NCBI RefSeq assembly: GCF_001941825.1
Contig: NZ_CP019038.1
Location: 868,001 to 932,000, forward strand
Direction of reading: 5' to 3'
Source: Massilia putida
Lineage (GTDB): Bacteria > Pseudomonadota > Gammaproteobacteria > Burkholderiales > Burkholderiaceae_D
Length of the DNA: 64,000 nt
The translations under genes were made by a program, and so were the position numbers. This document shows, in pieces, positions 35,622 through 47,135 of the stretch. The notes under the pieces are model-generated. The model did not search any database, was not told the origin of the DNA, and saw nothing but the letters and a program-made list of their open reading frames with translations. Each line of letters starts with the position of its first letter. The stretch's first letter is position 1.

Positions 35622-36329
35622 ATGGCCTTCGCTCCGACCGGCCGGCTGCGCGCCGCCATCAACCTGGGCAACCCGATCCTGGCGCACGCGGTCGGTGACG
35701 GCGGCGCGGGCGGCGTCTCCGTCGACCTCGCCCGCGAGTTCGCGCGGCGGCTCGGCGTGGAACTGGACCTCGTCGTCGTCGACACCGCCGGCAAATCGGT
35801 GGATGCCGTCGCAAACGAGCGCGCGGACATCGGCTTCTTCGCCATCGACCCCGCGCGCGGCGCCGACATCGCGTTCACGGCGCCGTACGTGCTGATCGAG
35901 GGCAGCTACCTCGTGCGGGACGATTCGCCCATCCGCGCCAACGACGACGTCGACCAGGCGGCGCACCGCGTCGTCGTCGGCAAGGGCAGCGCCTACGACC
36001 TGTTCCTGACCCGGCACCTCCGGCACGCGCAGATCGTGCGCGCGCCCTCCTCGCCCGCCGTCGTGCCGGTCTTCCTCGAGCAAGACGCGGACGTGGCGGC
36101 GGGCGTACGCCAGCAACTGGAAGCGGATGCGCGAGGCCGAGCCGGCCTGCGCCTCCTCGATGGCCGCTTCATGGTCATCCGCCAGGCGATGGGCGTGCCG
36201 AAGTCACGCGGCGAGCAAGCGGCTGCCTTCCTCGCCGCGTTCGTCGAGGAGATGAAGGCGAGCGGCTTCGTGGCGGCCGCGCTGGCCCGCCATGGAATCG
36301 AAGGCGCATCCGTCGCCCCGCCCGGGTGA
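35622..36329 (+). CDS. Type-2 periplasmic-binding-fold protein without signal peptide
   Basis: 235 residues resembling amino-acid-type ABC solute-binding proteins (SBP_bac_3): GRLRAAINLGNPILA at the start, GVSVDLAREFARRLGVELDL, AVANERADIGFFAIDPARGA and IAFTAPYVLIEGSYLV, then GKGSAYDLFL in the second lobe. Unusually there is no signal sequence; the fold starts at residue ~8, so the protein should stay in the cytoplasm. It begins 6 bases after maeB, suggesting co-transcription. It could sense a metabolite or be a decayed export substrate. No permease or ATPase gene is adjacent. Confidence 0.7.
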   Translation: MAFAPTGRLRAAINLGNPILAHAVGDGGAGGVSVDLAREFARRLGVELDLVVVDTAGKSVDAVANERADIGFFAIDPARGADIAFTAPYVLIEGSYLVRDDSPIRANDDVDQAAHRVVVGKGSAYDLFLTRHLRHAQIVRAPSSPAVVPVFLEQDADVAAGVRQQLEADARGRAGLRLLDGRFMVIRQAMGVPKSRGEQAAAFLAAFVEEMKASGFVAAALARHGIEGASVAPPG

Positions 36330-36338
36330 ATCTTTGCT

Positions 36339-36380
36339 AAGCTGTCGGTCTGAAACCGATTTCACAAGACCCGACAGCTT
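36339..36380 (+). promoter_or_regulatory. LacI-type operator nested in an inverted repeat abutting the DUF4380 start codon
   Basis: Operator TGAAACCGATTTCA (36351-36364) fits the LacI-family pattern TGNAANCGNTTNCA. It is enclosed by a perfect 10-bp inverted repeat AAGCTGTCGG (36339) / CCGACAGCTT (36371), whose right arm touches the ATG. A similar operator lies upstream of the receptor at 40540. The outer arms would place the start codon next to an RNA stem if transcribed. Confidence 0.55.
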
Positions 36381-37421
36381 ATGCCCACTCCAACCCGAAC
36401 CGCTACGGCGCTGGCCCTGTCCTGCGCTCTCTCGGCCGCCGCACAGGCGGCCGATCTCCCCCTCCTCACCCTCGACAACGGCACCGTGCGCGCGACCCTC
36501 ACCGACGCCATCGGCGGGCGGTTGCTGTCGTTCGCGCTGGCGGGAAAATCCAGCTTTCTCAAGCTCGATACGAACGCCGGCGATCCCGACGCGCCCGTCA
36601 CTGCCACGACGGACAACGTCGGCTGGCTCGGCCACGAGATCTGGGTCGGCCCGCAGAAGGAATGGTGGTCGCACCAGGACGTGAACCCGGCGCGCGCCGG
36701 CCTGCCCTGGCCGCCCGACCCGTGGCTGAGCCTCGCCCGCTACAAGGTCGAGGACAAGCGCGGCGACGCGGTCACGCTCGCGAGCCCGGCCAGCCCCGTC
36801 AACGGCCTGCAGCTCGTCAAGCGCTACAGCCTCGTCCCGGGCAAGCCGCACAGCCTGCGCCTGGATGTCGACGCGGCCAACGTGCGCAAGGCACAGGTGG
36901 CGTGGGACATCTGGTTCAACACGCGCGCCCACGGGGACACGCGCGTGTACGTACCCGTCGCGCGCAGTGAGGACGTGCGCCAGCAGGCCATCGAACCGAA
37001 GCCGGACATGGTGCCGCTGACGTGGACGCTGGCGGACGGCCTGTTCTCGCTCGACGCCTACCCGGCCGGCAAAGGCCGGCCGCACCGCAACGGCAAGATG
37101 CTGCTGCAGCCATCGAGCGGCTGGATGGCGGGCTTCCACAAGGGCCAGGTGCTGGTGATCCAGTTCGCGCACCAGCCGCGCGCGGCCATCCATCCGGACC
37201 AGGGCCAGATCGAGCTGTACAACGACTGGCAGCCGGAGGCACCGGAGAAGGGATTGATGGAGATGGAAGTGCACGCGCCGTACGTGACGCTGGCGCCGGG
37301 GCGGCACATGCAGGCGTCCGAGCTGTGGACCCTGCTGCCCTACGATGGGCCGGATACGCGGGCCGCGCAGGTGGCGTTCCTGCGCTCGCATGCGAAGGAG
37401 TTGGGGTTGGAGGGCATCTAA
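36381..37421 (+). CDS. Exported DUF4380-family protein
   Basis: 346 residues with a Sec signal (ends AQAA, ~24). The body reads as a galactose-mutarotase-like beta-sandwich: LDNGTVRATLTDAIGGRLLS, NVGWLGHEIWVGPQKEWW, VKRYSLVPGKPHSLRLDVDA, GWMAGFHKGQVLVIQFAHQP and PGRHMQASELWTLLPYD. DUF4380 proteins occur in polysaccharide utilisation settings, with function unproved. The LacI-type operator directly upstream links it to the receptor and LacI gene at 37.6-42.4 kb, so it probably handles the same sugar in the periplasm. Confidence 0.8.
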   Translation: MPTPTRTATALALSCALSAAAQAADLPLLTLDNGTVRATLTDAIGGRLLSFALAGKSSFLKLDTNAGDPDAPVTATTDNVGWLGHEIWVGPQKEWWSHQDVNPARAGLPWPPDPWLSLARYKVEDKRGDAVTLASPASPVNGLQLVKRYSLVPGKPHSLRLDVDAANVRKAQVAWDIWFNTRAHGDTRVYVPVARSEDVRQQAIEPKPDMVPLTWTLADGLFSLDAYPAGKGRPHRNGKMLLQPSSGWMAGFHKGQVLVIQFAHQPRAAIHPDQGQIELYNDWQPEAPEKGLMEMEVHAPYVTLAPGRHMQASELWTLLPYDGPDTRAAQVAFLRSHAKELGLEGI

Positions 37422-37532
37422 AACGCCATCCCCCGCGCGGGCGGGATAGCGCCACCGGCGCGACCCCGCCATGCTGAGTTTCCAATGCCGGGGCACCAGC
37501 AGTATCGCGGTGCCCCGACATACGGATTCTGC

Positions 37533-37568
37533 GGCTCGGTATGGGTCCCCGCTTTCGCGGGGACGACG
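37533..37568. repeat. Palindromic extragenic repeat, single copy
   Basis: GGCTCGGTATGG, then a perfect hairpin GTCCCCGC-TTTC-GCGGGGAC, then GACG. It is related to the right half of the 21241 element (CGGTATGGGTTCCCGCC). It lies just past the receptor stop at 37577 (minus strand) and may double as its transcript end. Confidence 0.6.
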
Positions 37569-37576
37569 TGGTCTGC

Positions 37577-40540
37577 TTAGAAGCTGTAGCGGATCTTGGC
37601 CGTATAACGCGGACCCGACACGAACCATGCGCGGCCCTTGAACCCGATACCCTGCTGCATCAGCTGGCGGGCCTTGGAATCGGTCAGGTTCTGCGCTTCC
37701 AGGCCCAACGACAGGTTAGGCGTGAAGTTGTAGAACAGCGACGCATCCAGCTGGCCGTAGCCGTCCGCCCACGTCGGCAGCGCCCAGGCCACGTTGTGCT
37801 GGCCGAAGGTCGGGCTGTTCGGGTTGGTATCGGTACCGTCCGTGCCCTGCGTGCCGTTGACGTTCACGTTCTGCAGGTTCTTCGAGCGCCAGTTCCACGC
37901 CAGGCGCGCCGACAGCGGGCCCTTGTCGTACAGGAGCGCCAGATTGTACGACTGGCGCGACAGGCCGATCAGCGGCAGATCGCCGAACGTCTTGCCGTCC
38001 ACGTCGCAACCGTTCAGGTTCAGGTTGAAGTTGTCGGCCGTATTGCCGCCCGAGCAGTACACGGCGTGCACCGGCCGGTGCAGGTCCGTCTTGCTGTCCA
38101 CGTACGTGTAGTTCGCCTGAACGCCGAAGCCCGACAACCAGCCCGGCAGCTTGTCGAAGTATTGCTGGTACGCGATCTCGGCACCGCGCGCATGGCCGTC
38201 CGCGCCGTTCACCGGACCGGTCACGGTGTACGTGTACGCCTTCCCGGTCGTGTCCGCGACGTCATAGCCGTACGACTGCTTGATGATCACGTCCTTCAGC
38301 TGCTTGTTGAAAAGCGCCAGCGTGAGCGAGCCGGTCGGGGCGAAGTACCATTCGCCCGTCAGGTCGAACTGGTGCGAACGGATGGGGCGCAGGTTCGGAT
38401 TGCCCGTGCCGGTACCCGTGTAGGTGACCTGGCCGGTGTTCTTGTCCACGTTCTGCGACAGCGTCGTGTAGCCCTGCAGGTCGGTGAAGTCCGGACGCGA
38501 GATACCGGTGGCCATCGCGAGGCGGAACTGCAGCTTGTCGGACGCCTTCATGCGCAGATTCAGGCTCGGCAACACGTTGTTGTAGTCGTTGCTGAAGTCC
38601 TGCTTCTTGGCGAACGCCGTGAACACCGGGACGCCGGCCGGCGTCTGCGTGGCCGGGGTGAACGTCGTGTAGCCGTGCGCCGTCATTTGCGTCTTCACGT
38701 AGCGCAGGCCGACATTGCCGTCGATCGGATACTTCAGGTCGTCGAAGCCGAAGCGCAGCTGCGTGAAGGCGGCACCCGTGCGTTCCTTCTGGTCGTTCGT
38801 GCCGGCAGGATCGGTGCCGAAGGTCGCCGGTTTCCAGGCCGCGCAGTTGCCGTTCGGGCCGTTCTGCTCATGGCACAGGATGTCGTGATAACTGTGCAGC
38901 GTCGCGTACGTGCCCGGGTAGCCGGTGGTCAGCGCCACGTTCGGGAACACCAGCGCCGGCACCGACGTGTTGTTGTTGAAGAAGTTGTTGAACGAGTGGA
39001 CCTGGATGCCGTTCGCGAAGCGCGGATCGCCCAGGTAGGCGAGCTTGCTGATATCCCAGCCCAATTGCCACGGCTGCGACACGGCGGCCCAGTTGTAGCT
39101 CGGGTTCGAGTTCTGCGTCACCGCATTGCGGTCGGTGAAGCGCACGCCGAAGCGGATGTCGCGCAGGACCGGATGGTCGAACGTGAACCTGGCATCCTGC
39201 TTGAAGGCCCATTCGCCGGCATGGCTGCGGTCCTGGTGCTCCATCGTGAACGCCCAGTAGTAATTGGCCGGGTTGGCCAGGTAGGCGCGCTGCGCGTCGG
39301 TGAACGACAGCGTCGGCACGTCGCCGCGCAGATCGATGGTCTCGGACGGCATCTGGATGCCGGTCGCCACCGTCGAGTCGAAGCTCGAAGTCGTCGCGCG
39401 GATGTGCTGGATGTCGGTGTCGAACGCCCAGTCGCTGTTCGGACGCCAGCTGATGTGCCAGGCCACGTCGGTGGTGTCGGACTTGCGGTCCGCGGAACGG
39501 GTGTCGGCGCCGAAATTGATGCCGTTGTCGGCCGGATCGGTCAGCGTGCCAGTCAGCAGCGCACCCTTCGAATCGAAGGTGGCGTCGGGACTCACCTTGA
39601 TGTTGTAGGGGCTGGACTGGGCGAAGATCGCCTGCTCGTCCCAATGCATCTTGTAGCGCGACTTGAAGAACGTCAGCGAGGAGCTCAGCGTCGCATCCTT
39701 CTTCCATTGCAGGGCGCCGTAGGCACCTTCGCGCTTGCGGTTGAATTCCAGCGTACGCCACTGCGACCCCTTCGGGATCCACACGGTCTTGCCGGACACC
39801 ACCTCGCTGCGCGGATAATACGGCTCGACCTGGAACGCGTCCGTACGGGTGCCGCTTTCCGAATACGCGAGGTCGATCAGGGCACCGAATTCGCCGAAGC
39901 CCGTCTTCCAACGGTTCGAGAACATGACCGAGCCGGACGGCGACGTCTTGCCCTTCTTGAGCTCCGAGTAGGTTTTGTCCAGCGACACAGCAAACTTGCG
40001 GCCCGAGAAATCGAAAGGCAGCGCGGTACGCAGGTTCACCAGGCCGCCGACGGCGCCTTCGATCTGTTCCGCCGACGGATTCTTGTAGACGTCGACGCCT
40101 GCCATCAGTTCCGGCGGCACGTCTTCGAAGTTCAGCGAGCGGCCGCCGTTCGCGGAGAACGAATCGCGACCGTTCAGCTCCGAACGCACATAGGACAGGC
40201 CGCGCACGTTCACGCCCGAGCCCTCGACCGAATAGTGCTCGGGGTCGCCCTTGGACATCGTGCGGTCGATCGTGATGCCGACCACGCGCTGCAGCACTTC
40301 CGTCACCGAGCGGTCCGGCAGCTTGCCGATGTCGTCGGCGACGATCGAATCGACCACCTCGTCGGCGTTCTGCTTGAGTTTCTGCGCCGACTGCAGGGCT
40401 GCGCGCTGGCCCGTCACGACGACGACGTTGGCGCCGGACGCGTTCTGACCGGCGTCGGTCTGCGCCAGCGCGGCACCGCCGGCGAGCAGTGCGATCTGGC
40501 CGGCTGCCACGGCGATCGCGGTTCTCTTGAATCGAATCAT
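37577..40540 (-). CDS. TonB-dependent receptor controlled by the adjacent LacI
   Basis: 987 residues: signal peptide (ends GAALAQ, ~27), TonB box (NVVVVTGQR), plug with ADDIGKLPDRSVTEVLQRVV, NVRGLSYVRSELNGR, GVDVYKNPSAEQIEGAVGGL, and a barrel ending KIRYSF with the terminal Phe. This is the Xanthomonas/Caulobacter carbohydrate-receptor type. The long AT-rich upstream region holds a LacI-type operator at 40751 and the divergent lacI gene. Substrate unknown; the co-controlled DUF4380 protein suggests an oligosaccharide. Confidence 0.92.
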   Translation of the reverse strand: MIRFKRTAIAVAAGQIALLAGGAALAQTDAGQNASGANVVVVTGQRAALQSAQKLKQNADEVVDSIVADDIGKLPDRSVTEVLQRVVGITIDRTMSKGDPEHYSVEGSGVNVRGLSYVRSELNGRDSFSANGGRSLNFEDVPPELMAGVDVYKNPSAEQIEGAVGGLVNLRTALPFDFSGRKFAVSLDKTYSELKKGKTSPSGSVMFSNRWKTGFGEFGALIDLAYSESGTRTDAFQVEPYYPRSEVVSGKTVWIPKGSQWRTLEFNRKREGAYGALQWKKDATLSSSLTFFKSRYKMHWDEQAIFAQSSPYNIKVSPDATFDSKGALLTGTLTDPADNGINFGADTRSADRKSDTTDVAWHISWRPNSDWAFDTDIQHIRATTSSFDSTVATGIQMPSETIDLRGDVPTLSFTDAQRAYLANPANYYWAFTMEHQDRSHAGEWAFKQDARFTFDHPVLRDIRFGVRFTDRNAVTQNSNPSYNWAAVSQPWQLGWDISKLAYLGDPRFANGIQVHSFNNFFNNNTSVPALVFPNVALTTGYPGTYATLHSYHDILCHEQNGPNGNCAAWKPATFGTDPAGTNDQKERTGAAFTQLRFGFDDLKYPIDGNVGLRYVKTQMTAHGYTTFTPATQTPAGVPVFTAFAKKQDFSNDYNNVLPSLNLRMKASDKLQFRLAMATGISRPDFTDLQGYTTLSQNVDKNTGQVTYTGTGTGNPNLRPIRSHQFDLTGEWYFAPTGSLTLALFNKQLKDVIIKQSYGYDVADTTGKAYTYTVTGPVNGADGHARGAEIAYQQYFDKLPGWLSGFGVQANYTYVDSKTDLHRPVHAVYCSGGNTADNFNLNLNGCDVDGKTFGDLPLIGLSRQSYNLALLYDKGPLSARLAWNWRSKNLQNVNVNGTQGTDGTDTNPNSPTFGQHNVAWALPTWADGYGQLDASLFYNFTPNLSLGLEAQNLTDSKARQLMQQGIGFKGRAWFVSGPRYTAKIRYSF

Positions 40541-40750
40541 GGTGTCTCCTGTGCTCTGTTTGAGGCGCCCCGCTTCAACGGGCGGGGCTGGTTACGACTG
40601 CTGCTGAATACGGCCCCAATACGGCGGCCGCGAAATCGTTCAATACGAAAGATGGCGTCGCGATTGAAATAAACGGGGAATAAACGGATGGGTCCGCATG
40701 TTTGTCTCCACGCTATATTTATTGCCCTCGCGTCGTAGTCGTTAGGGCTA

Positions 40751-40764
40751 TGTAATCGTTTTCA
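40751..40764. promoter_or_regulatory. LacI-type operator upstream of the receptor
   Basis: TGTAATCGTTTTCA, read on the other strand as TGAAAACGATTACA, fits TGNAANCGNTTNCA and lies ~210 bases before the receptor start. It matches the site upstream of the DUF4380 gene at 36351. The adjacent LacI protein (41372) is the obvious candidate to bind both. Confidence 0.55.
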
Positions 40765-41101
40765 TGAGTGTAGTTATTTAGCGTGATTTTTGTCAAACCT
40801 CATAACATCACTGTTGTACGCTAACATCGTACGTATATATATATTTTGAAAAAAACTATGCTGAAAATTTATAGGTCGACAATTCGTCCGGAAACCGCCA
40901 ACGCGTGAGATCGGCGTGCGGACTCGATGCGGAACGCGGAAAGGGCAATTGAATGGGACACGACCGAAACAACCGATCCGGCAGAGCCGTACGACGGCGC
41001 GGGAGGCGGCTGCGACGGCGCCGACAGGCGTGGTTGCGGCAAGATCGCAGCGGTTCGCAGGCGTTCGTTACGTTACCTCAGGCAAACGAACTGAGCGTAA
41101 T

Positions 41102-41119
41102 CGTGATAGCGCTAGCACG
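41102..41119. promoter_or_regulatory. 18-bp near-perfect palindrome upstream of lacI
   Basis: CGTGATAGCGCTAGCACG has 8 of 9 base pairs symmetrical around a central GC. It lies ~250 bases before lacI. The shape fits a LacI-family site but the sequence differs from the TGNAANCGNTTNCA sites, so it may bind another regulator. Confidence 0.4.
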
Positions 41120-41371
41120 CCGATACGTGATATCCGATATTGGCGCCGTTTCTCCAATAAGACGACATTCGACGGCGAGCCAAATTCGAAACACTCATTT
41201 GGTAGCGCAATCAATTAAATCTGAGCATAAATCGGGAAACGATTTAGGCTTCCGGCGAGCATTTGCGGAAAAATGAAATGGTATCTTGTCGCTACGCATG
41301 AGACGACGTAGAGTCCAATTGATTCATTTCGATACGCGATCCCATCCAAATAGGAGAGCGCAATAAAAGAC

Positions 41372-42439
41372 ATGACAAATTTTCAGAATCTCGGGAATGA
41401 CCCGCCGGCGGAGCCACCCAAGCGCACACGCCGCACGAAAGGCGGCCTCACGCTCGTGGACGTGGCGCGCGTCGCGGGCGTCGCGCCGATCACGGTGTCG
41501 CGCGTGCTGAACTCCCCGGAGAAGGTCTCGCCCGACCTCGTGCAGAAAGTGCGCTCCGCGATCGAACGCACGGGTTACGTGCCGAACCTGCTGGCGGGCA
41601 GCCTGGCGTCGACGAAGAGCCGCATGGTCGCGGCGATCCTGCCGACCATCGCGGGCTCCGTGTTCATCGATACCGTCCAGGCGCTGACGGAGAGCCTCGC
41701 CGCCGCCGGGTATCAGCTGATCCTGGGCCAGTCGGGCTACGAGAATTCACGCGAGGACGAGTTGCTGGAAGCGATCATCGGGCGCCGGCCGGACGGCATC
41801 GTCCTCGCCGGCATCATGCGCTCCGCGCAGGGGCGGCGCCGGCTGCAGGCGAGCGCGATCCCCCTCGTCGAGACATGGGACCTGACGCCCACGCCGGCCG
41901 ACATGCTGGTCGGCTTTTCGCACGAGGATATCGGCCAGGCGGTGGCCGAATTCCTGTCCCAGCGCGGACGGCGCCGCGTGGCCGTGATCAGCGCCTCGGA
42001 CGAGCGCGCCCAGCGCCGCAACCGCGCCTTCGCGCAGGCGGCCGTACGCCTGGACATGCAGGGCCCGGACGGCACCGTCCCCTTCCACACGATCCCCGCG
42101 CCCGGCACGGCGGCGGGAGGCCGGGCGGGTCTGCGCGCATTGCTGGCGGCCGATCCCGGCATCGACGCCGTATTCTGCAGCTCCGACATGGTGGCGCTGG
42201 GGGTGCTCACGGAAGCGCACAAGCTCGGCATCGAGGTTCCCGGCCGGCTCGCGGTCGTCGGCCTCGGCGACCAGGCGTTCGCGGCCGAGATGTACCCGGC
42301 CCTCACGACGGTCCACCTGGACGGCCGCAGGATGGGCCAGATCGCGGCGCAGTTCCTCATCGACCGCATCGCGGGCACGCCCGTTACCGACGTCGTGCGC
42401 GATATCGGCTTCACCATCGTCGAGCGGGACAGCGCGTAA
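41372..42439 (+). CDS. LacI-family transcriptional regulator
   Basis: 355 residues. The DNA-binding domain starts at ~26 after a charged tail: LTLVDVARVAGVAPITVSRV, hinge LLAGSLASTKSRMVA, then the periplasmic-binding-type sensor with ILPTIAGSVFIDTVQALTES, IIGRRPDGIVLAG and CSSDMVALGVLTEAHKLG. The C-terminal ALTTVHLDGRRMGQIAAQFL is typical. It is closest in style to the gluconate-type GntR subgroup of LacI. Divergent from the receptor and separated by the long operator region, it presumably represses the receptor, the DUF4380 gene and possibly itself. Confidence 0.9.
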   Translation: MTNFQNLGNDPPAEPPKRTRRTKGGLTLVDVARVAGVAPITVSRVLNSPEKVSPDLVQKVRSAIERTGYVPNLLAGSLASTKSRMVAAILPTIAGSVFIDTVQALTESLAAAGYQLILGQSGYENSREDELLEAIIGRRPDGIVLAGIMRSAQGRRRLQASAIPLVETWDLTPTPADMLVGFSHEDIGQAVAEFLSQRGRRRVAVISASDERAQRRNRAFAQAAVRLDMQGPDGTVPFHTIPAPGTAAGGRAGLRALLAADPGIDAVFCSSDMVALGVLTEAHKLGIEVPGRLAVVGLGDQAFAAEMYPALTTVHLDGRRMGQIAAQFLIDRIAGTPVTDVVRDIGFTIVERDSA

Positions 42440-43149
42440 TAAAATTACCTCGACCTTGACACCCGCTCGTTTAAAGCAAAGCTTTACTTGGCTGCATTTA
42501 AGTAGTTAAATTACGTCCTTGGCGTACCAACGACAAGGACAACCATGGATGTGCGATTTCGCGCCGCCCCGAACGTCGAACCGCGCGGCGTGCGCTATAC
42601 GTTCGATGCCGCGCGCGGCACCCGCAGCGGCGCGCAGGCAGGCGCATCGGGCGGCTGGGCGGAGGACGTCGGCATGACGGAACGCGCATCGCCCACGGAC
42701 CGGCACCGAAAAAAAAGGGCGCCACGAGGGCGCCCTGAAGTGATATCGAGAGTAAGTAAGTCGAGGCCGTGCTGATGGCCACCACGCCACCGCACGAGTC
42801 ACCATGTTAATGCGCCGCCGCATGCACCGCCCATCATTTATTCGCCATTTGTTATCACATTTTGATATAGCCAGCGCGGGGCCGGCCAGCCCGCGCAGCC
42901 CCTTGCCGGCAACCACGCCGGCCCGGTGTACAATCGTCTGTTCCAGGACACAGGCGCCCCCATCCCGCCCGACCGCGGCGTCGCCGCCCGGCCATAAGCC
43001 GGCCCGCAACGTCCGCCGCCGCACGCTGGCCGCCCCGACACACGGGTCCGCAGCGGGTTGCATCCGTCATGCCCTGCCCGGCAATGCGTCCCCGCCGGGA
43101 CCGTAATGCGTACCGGGCAACCACCTCAACTTCGAAGATTCAGAACAAC
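42440..43149. other. Intergenic region between lacI and zwf
   Basis: About 700 bases without a convincing protein gene. Just after lacI there is a weak AT-rich hairpin (TAAAGC-AAA-GCTTTA, ~42475). The middle holds a minus-strand terminator at 42709. An AT-rich patch at 42835-42870 (TTATCACATTTTGATATAG) could be a minus-strand promoter feeding that terminator. The right part is GC-rich with no visible signal apart from the zwf start. Confidence 0.5.
42709..42736 (-). terminator. Intrinsic terminator of an unassigned minus-strand transcript
   Basis: On the minus strand: stem AGGGCGCC, loop CTCGT, stem GGCGCCCT, directly followed by eight T residues. This is a textbook rho-independent terminator, yet no minus-strand gene ends here. 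A short transcript from the AT-rich patch near 42850 would be ~120-140 nt, small-RNA or leader size. Confidence 0.7.
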
Positions 43150-44619
<1,470 letters not shown>

Positions 44620-44629
44620 GCACGACCTG

Positions 44630-44649
44630 GGCGGCGGACGTGCGCCGCC
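44630..44649 (+). terminator. GC hairpin after zwf
   Basis: GGCGGCG-GACGTG-CGCCGCC, a 7-bp stem 11 bases after the zwf stop. It lacks a U-run, so termination efficiency is uncertain. Confidence 0.45.
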
Positions 44650-44806
44650 GCCTGTGTGAATCGTGCACAATAGCCTGCAAGCATCGACCACGCCGTTGTT
44701 TTAATGCTTCGCAAACGCAAGCAGTATTCCATTCGCGCGCGATTGGAGCCGGCGGGCAGGTGGCGTAAAGTGCGATGTCTTCCACTCTGACCTCGGACGA
44801 ATCGCC

Positions 44807-45916
44807 ATGCAGGCAAGCAACTGGAACGCTACGATGGGCACGCTCGGCGCGCAAGCCCTCAAGAATATGGACCGCAGCCGCCGGGCGCGCGGCGACATGC
44901 TGGAACGGGCCGGCTACGGCCCGCAGCAGACGCCCTCGACGGTCCTGCACACGGAACCCGGCCTGAACGTGCGCCGCTACGGCGCGCCGGCCGACATTAC
45001 CGCGAACGGCGGCCCGGCCGTGCTTATCGTGCCGGCGCCCATCAAGCGCCCCTACATCTGGGACCTCGCGCCCGAGGTCAGCGTCGTGCGGCGCTGGCTG
45101 GAGCACGGCTACCGGGTCTACCTGGCCGAATGGGTGGCGCTGCCCGACACCCACGACCATTTCGGCCTGGACGACTACGGCGACCACCTGCTGGCCGCCT
45201 GCCGCCGCGCCATCGCGGCCGACGGCGGGCCGGACCAGGTCGTCCTCGCCGGCCATTCGCTGGGCGGCATCCTGACCGCCATCCACAGCTGCCTGCACCC
45301 GGATGCCGTGCGCGCGACGATCCTGCTGGAATCGCCGCTGCACTTCACGCCGGCGTCGAGCTGCTTCGCGCGCCTGATCGACGCGACGCCGCACGCCCGC
45401 CCCATCGCCGACACGTTCCGCCAGGTGCCCGGCGTCTTCCTCAACATGATGAGCGCGATGGCCGAGCCGCAGGCGTTCCAGTGGGAGCGCTGGACCGACC
45501 GCTGGCTGTCGATGACGGACCCGAAAGCCATGGTCACGCACATGCGCGTGGAGCGCTGGACGCACGACGAATTCCCGCTGCCCGGCCGGCTGTTCACCGA
45601 GATCGTCGAATCGCTGTACCGCCACGACGCCTTCATGCAGGGCAAGCTCGCGATCGGCAACCGCACGATCGGCCCGTGCGACCTGACGTCGCCGCTGGTC
45701 TCCGTGGTCGACCCGCGCAGCAAGCTGATTCCGCCTGACGCCCTGATCCCGTTCCACGACGCGACGTCGAGCCCGCGCAAGCAGGTGCTGGACTACGAGG
45801 GCGACGTCGGCGTCAACCTGCAGCACGTGGGCGTGCTGGTGGGGCGCAACGCGCATGCGCGCATCTGGCCTCGGATTTTCGATTGGCTGGACGGGAACGA
45901 CGTCCCCGCCGCGTGA
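44807..45916 (+). CDS. PhaC-like alpha/beta hydrolase
   Basis: 369 residues with an alpha/beta-hydrolase core resembling polyhydroxyalkanoate synthases: [16 protein letters not shown], then [20 protein letters not shown] and [20 protein letters not shown]. The nucleophile elbow is [12 protein letters not shown], with serine where PHA synthases carry cysteine. A late His ([10 protein letters not shown]) could complete the triad. The Ser elbow suggests a hydrolase, perhaps acting on PHA oligomers or acyl esters, rather than a polymerase. It converges with pcaF, the stops being only one base apart. Confidence 0.75.
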   Translation: MQASNWNATMGTLGAQALKNMDRSRRARGDMLERAGYGPQQTPSTVLHTEPGLNVRRYGAPADITANGGPAVLIVPAPIKRPYIWDLAPEVSVVRRWLEHGYRVYLAEWVALPDTHDHFGLDDYGDHLLAACRRAIAADGGPDQVVLAGHSLGGILTAIHSCLHPDAVRATILLESPLHFTPASSCFARLIDATPHARPIADTFRQVPGVFLNMMSAMAEPQAFQWERWTDRWLSMTDPKAMVTHMRVERWTHDEFPLPGRLFTEIVESLYRHDAFMQGKLAIGNRTIGPCDLTSPLVSVVDPRSKLIPPDALIPFHDATSSPRKQVLDYEGDVGVNLQHVGVLVGRNAHARIWPRIFDWLDGNDVPAA

Positions 45917-45917
45917 A

Positions 45918-47120
<1,203 letters not shown>

Positions 47121-47135
47121 GTTCGTTCTCCAGTC

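Larger units (their letters stand above)
40560..41371. other. Long AT-rich intergenic region between receptor and lacI
   Basis: About 800 bases with no convincing gene. Two stretches (40720-40880 and 41200-41370) are strikingly AT-rich for this genome, including TATATATATATTTTGAAAAA near 40833. It contains the operators at 40751 and 41102. A weaker operator-like GAAACGATTT lies near 41236, about 130 bases before lacI. Two short overlapping frames at 40916-41276 have arginine-rich content and no ribosome sites, and I do not regard them as genes. Confidence 0.6.

Noticed and set aside
40916..41276. Two short overlapping plus-strand frames before lacI
   Set aside because: No ribosome sites, no domain, basic random-like content; treated as intergenic.
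42506..43063. Minus-strand frame of 185 codons between lacI and zwf
   Set aside because: It runs through a strong intrinsic terminator and contains no recognisable domain.
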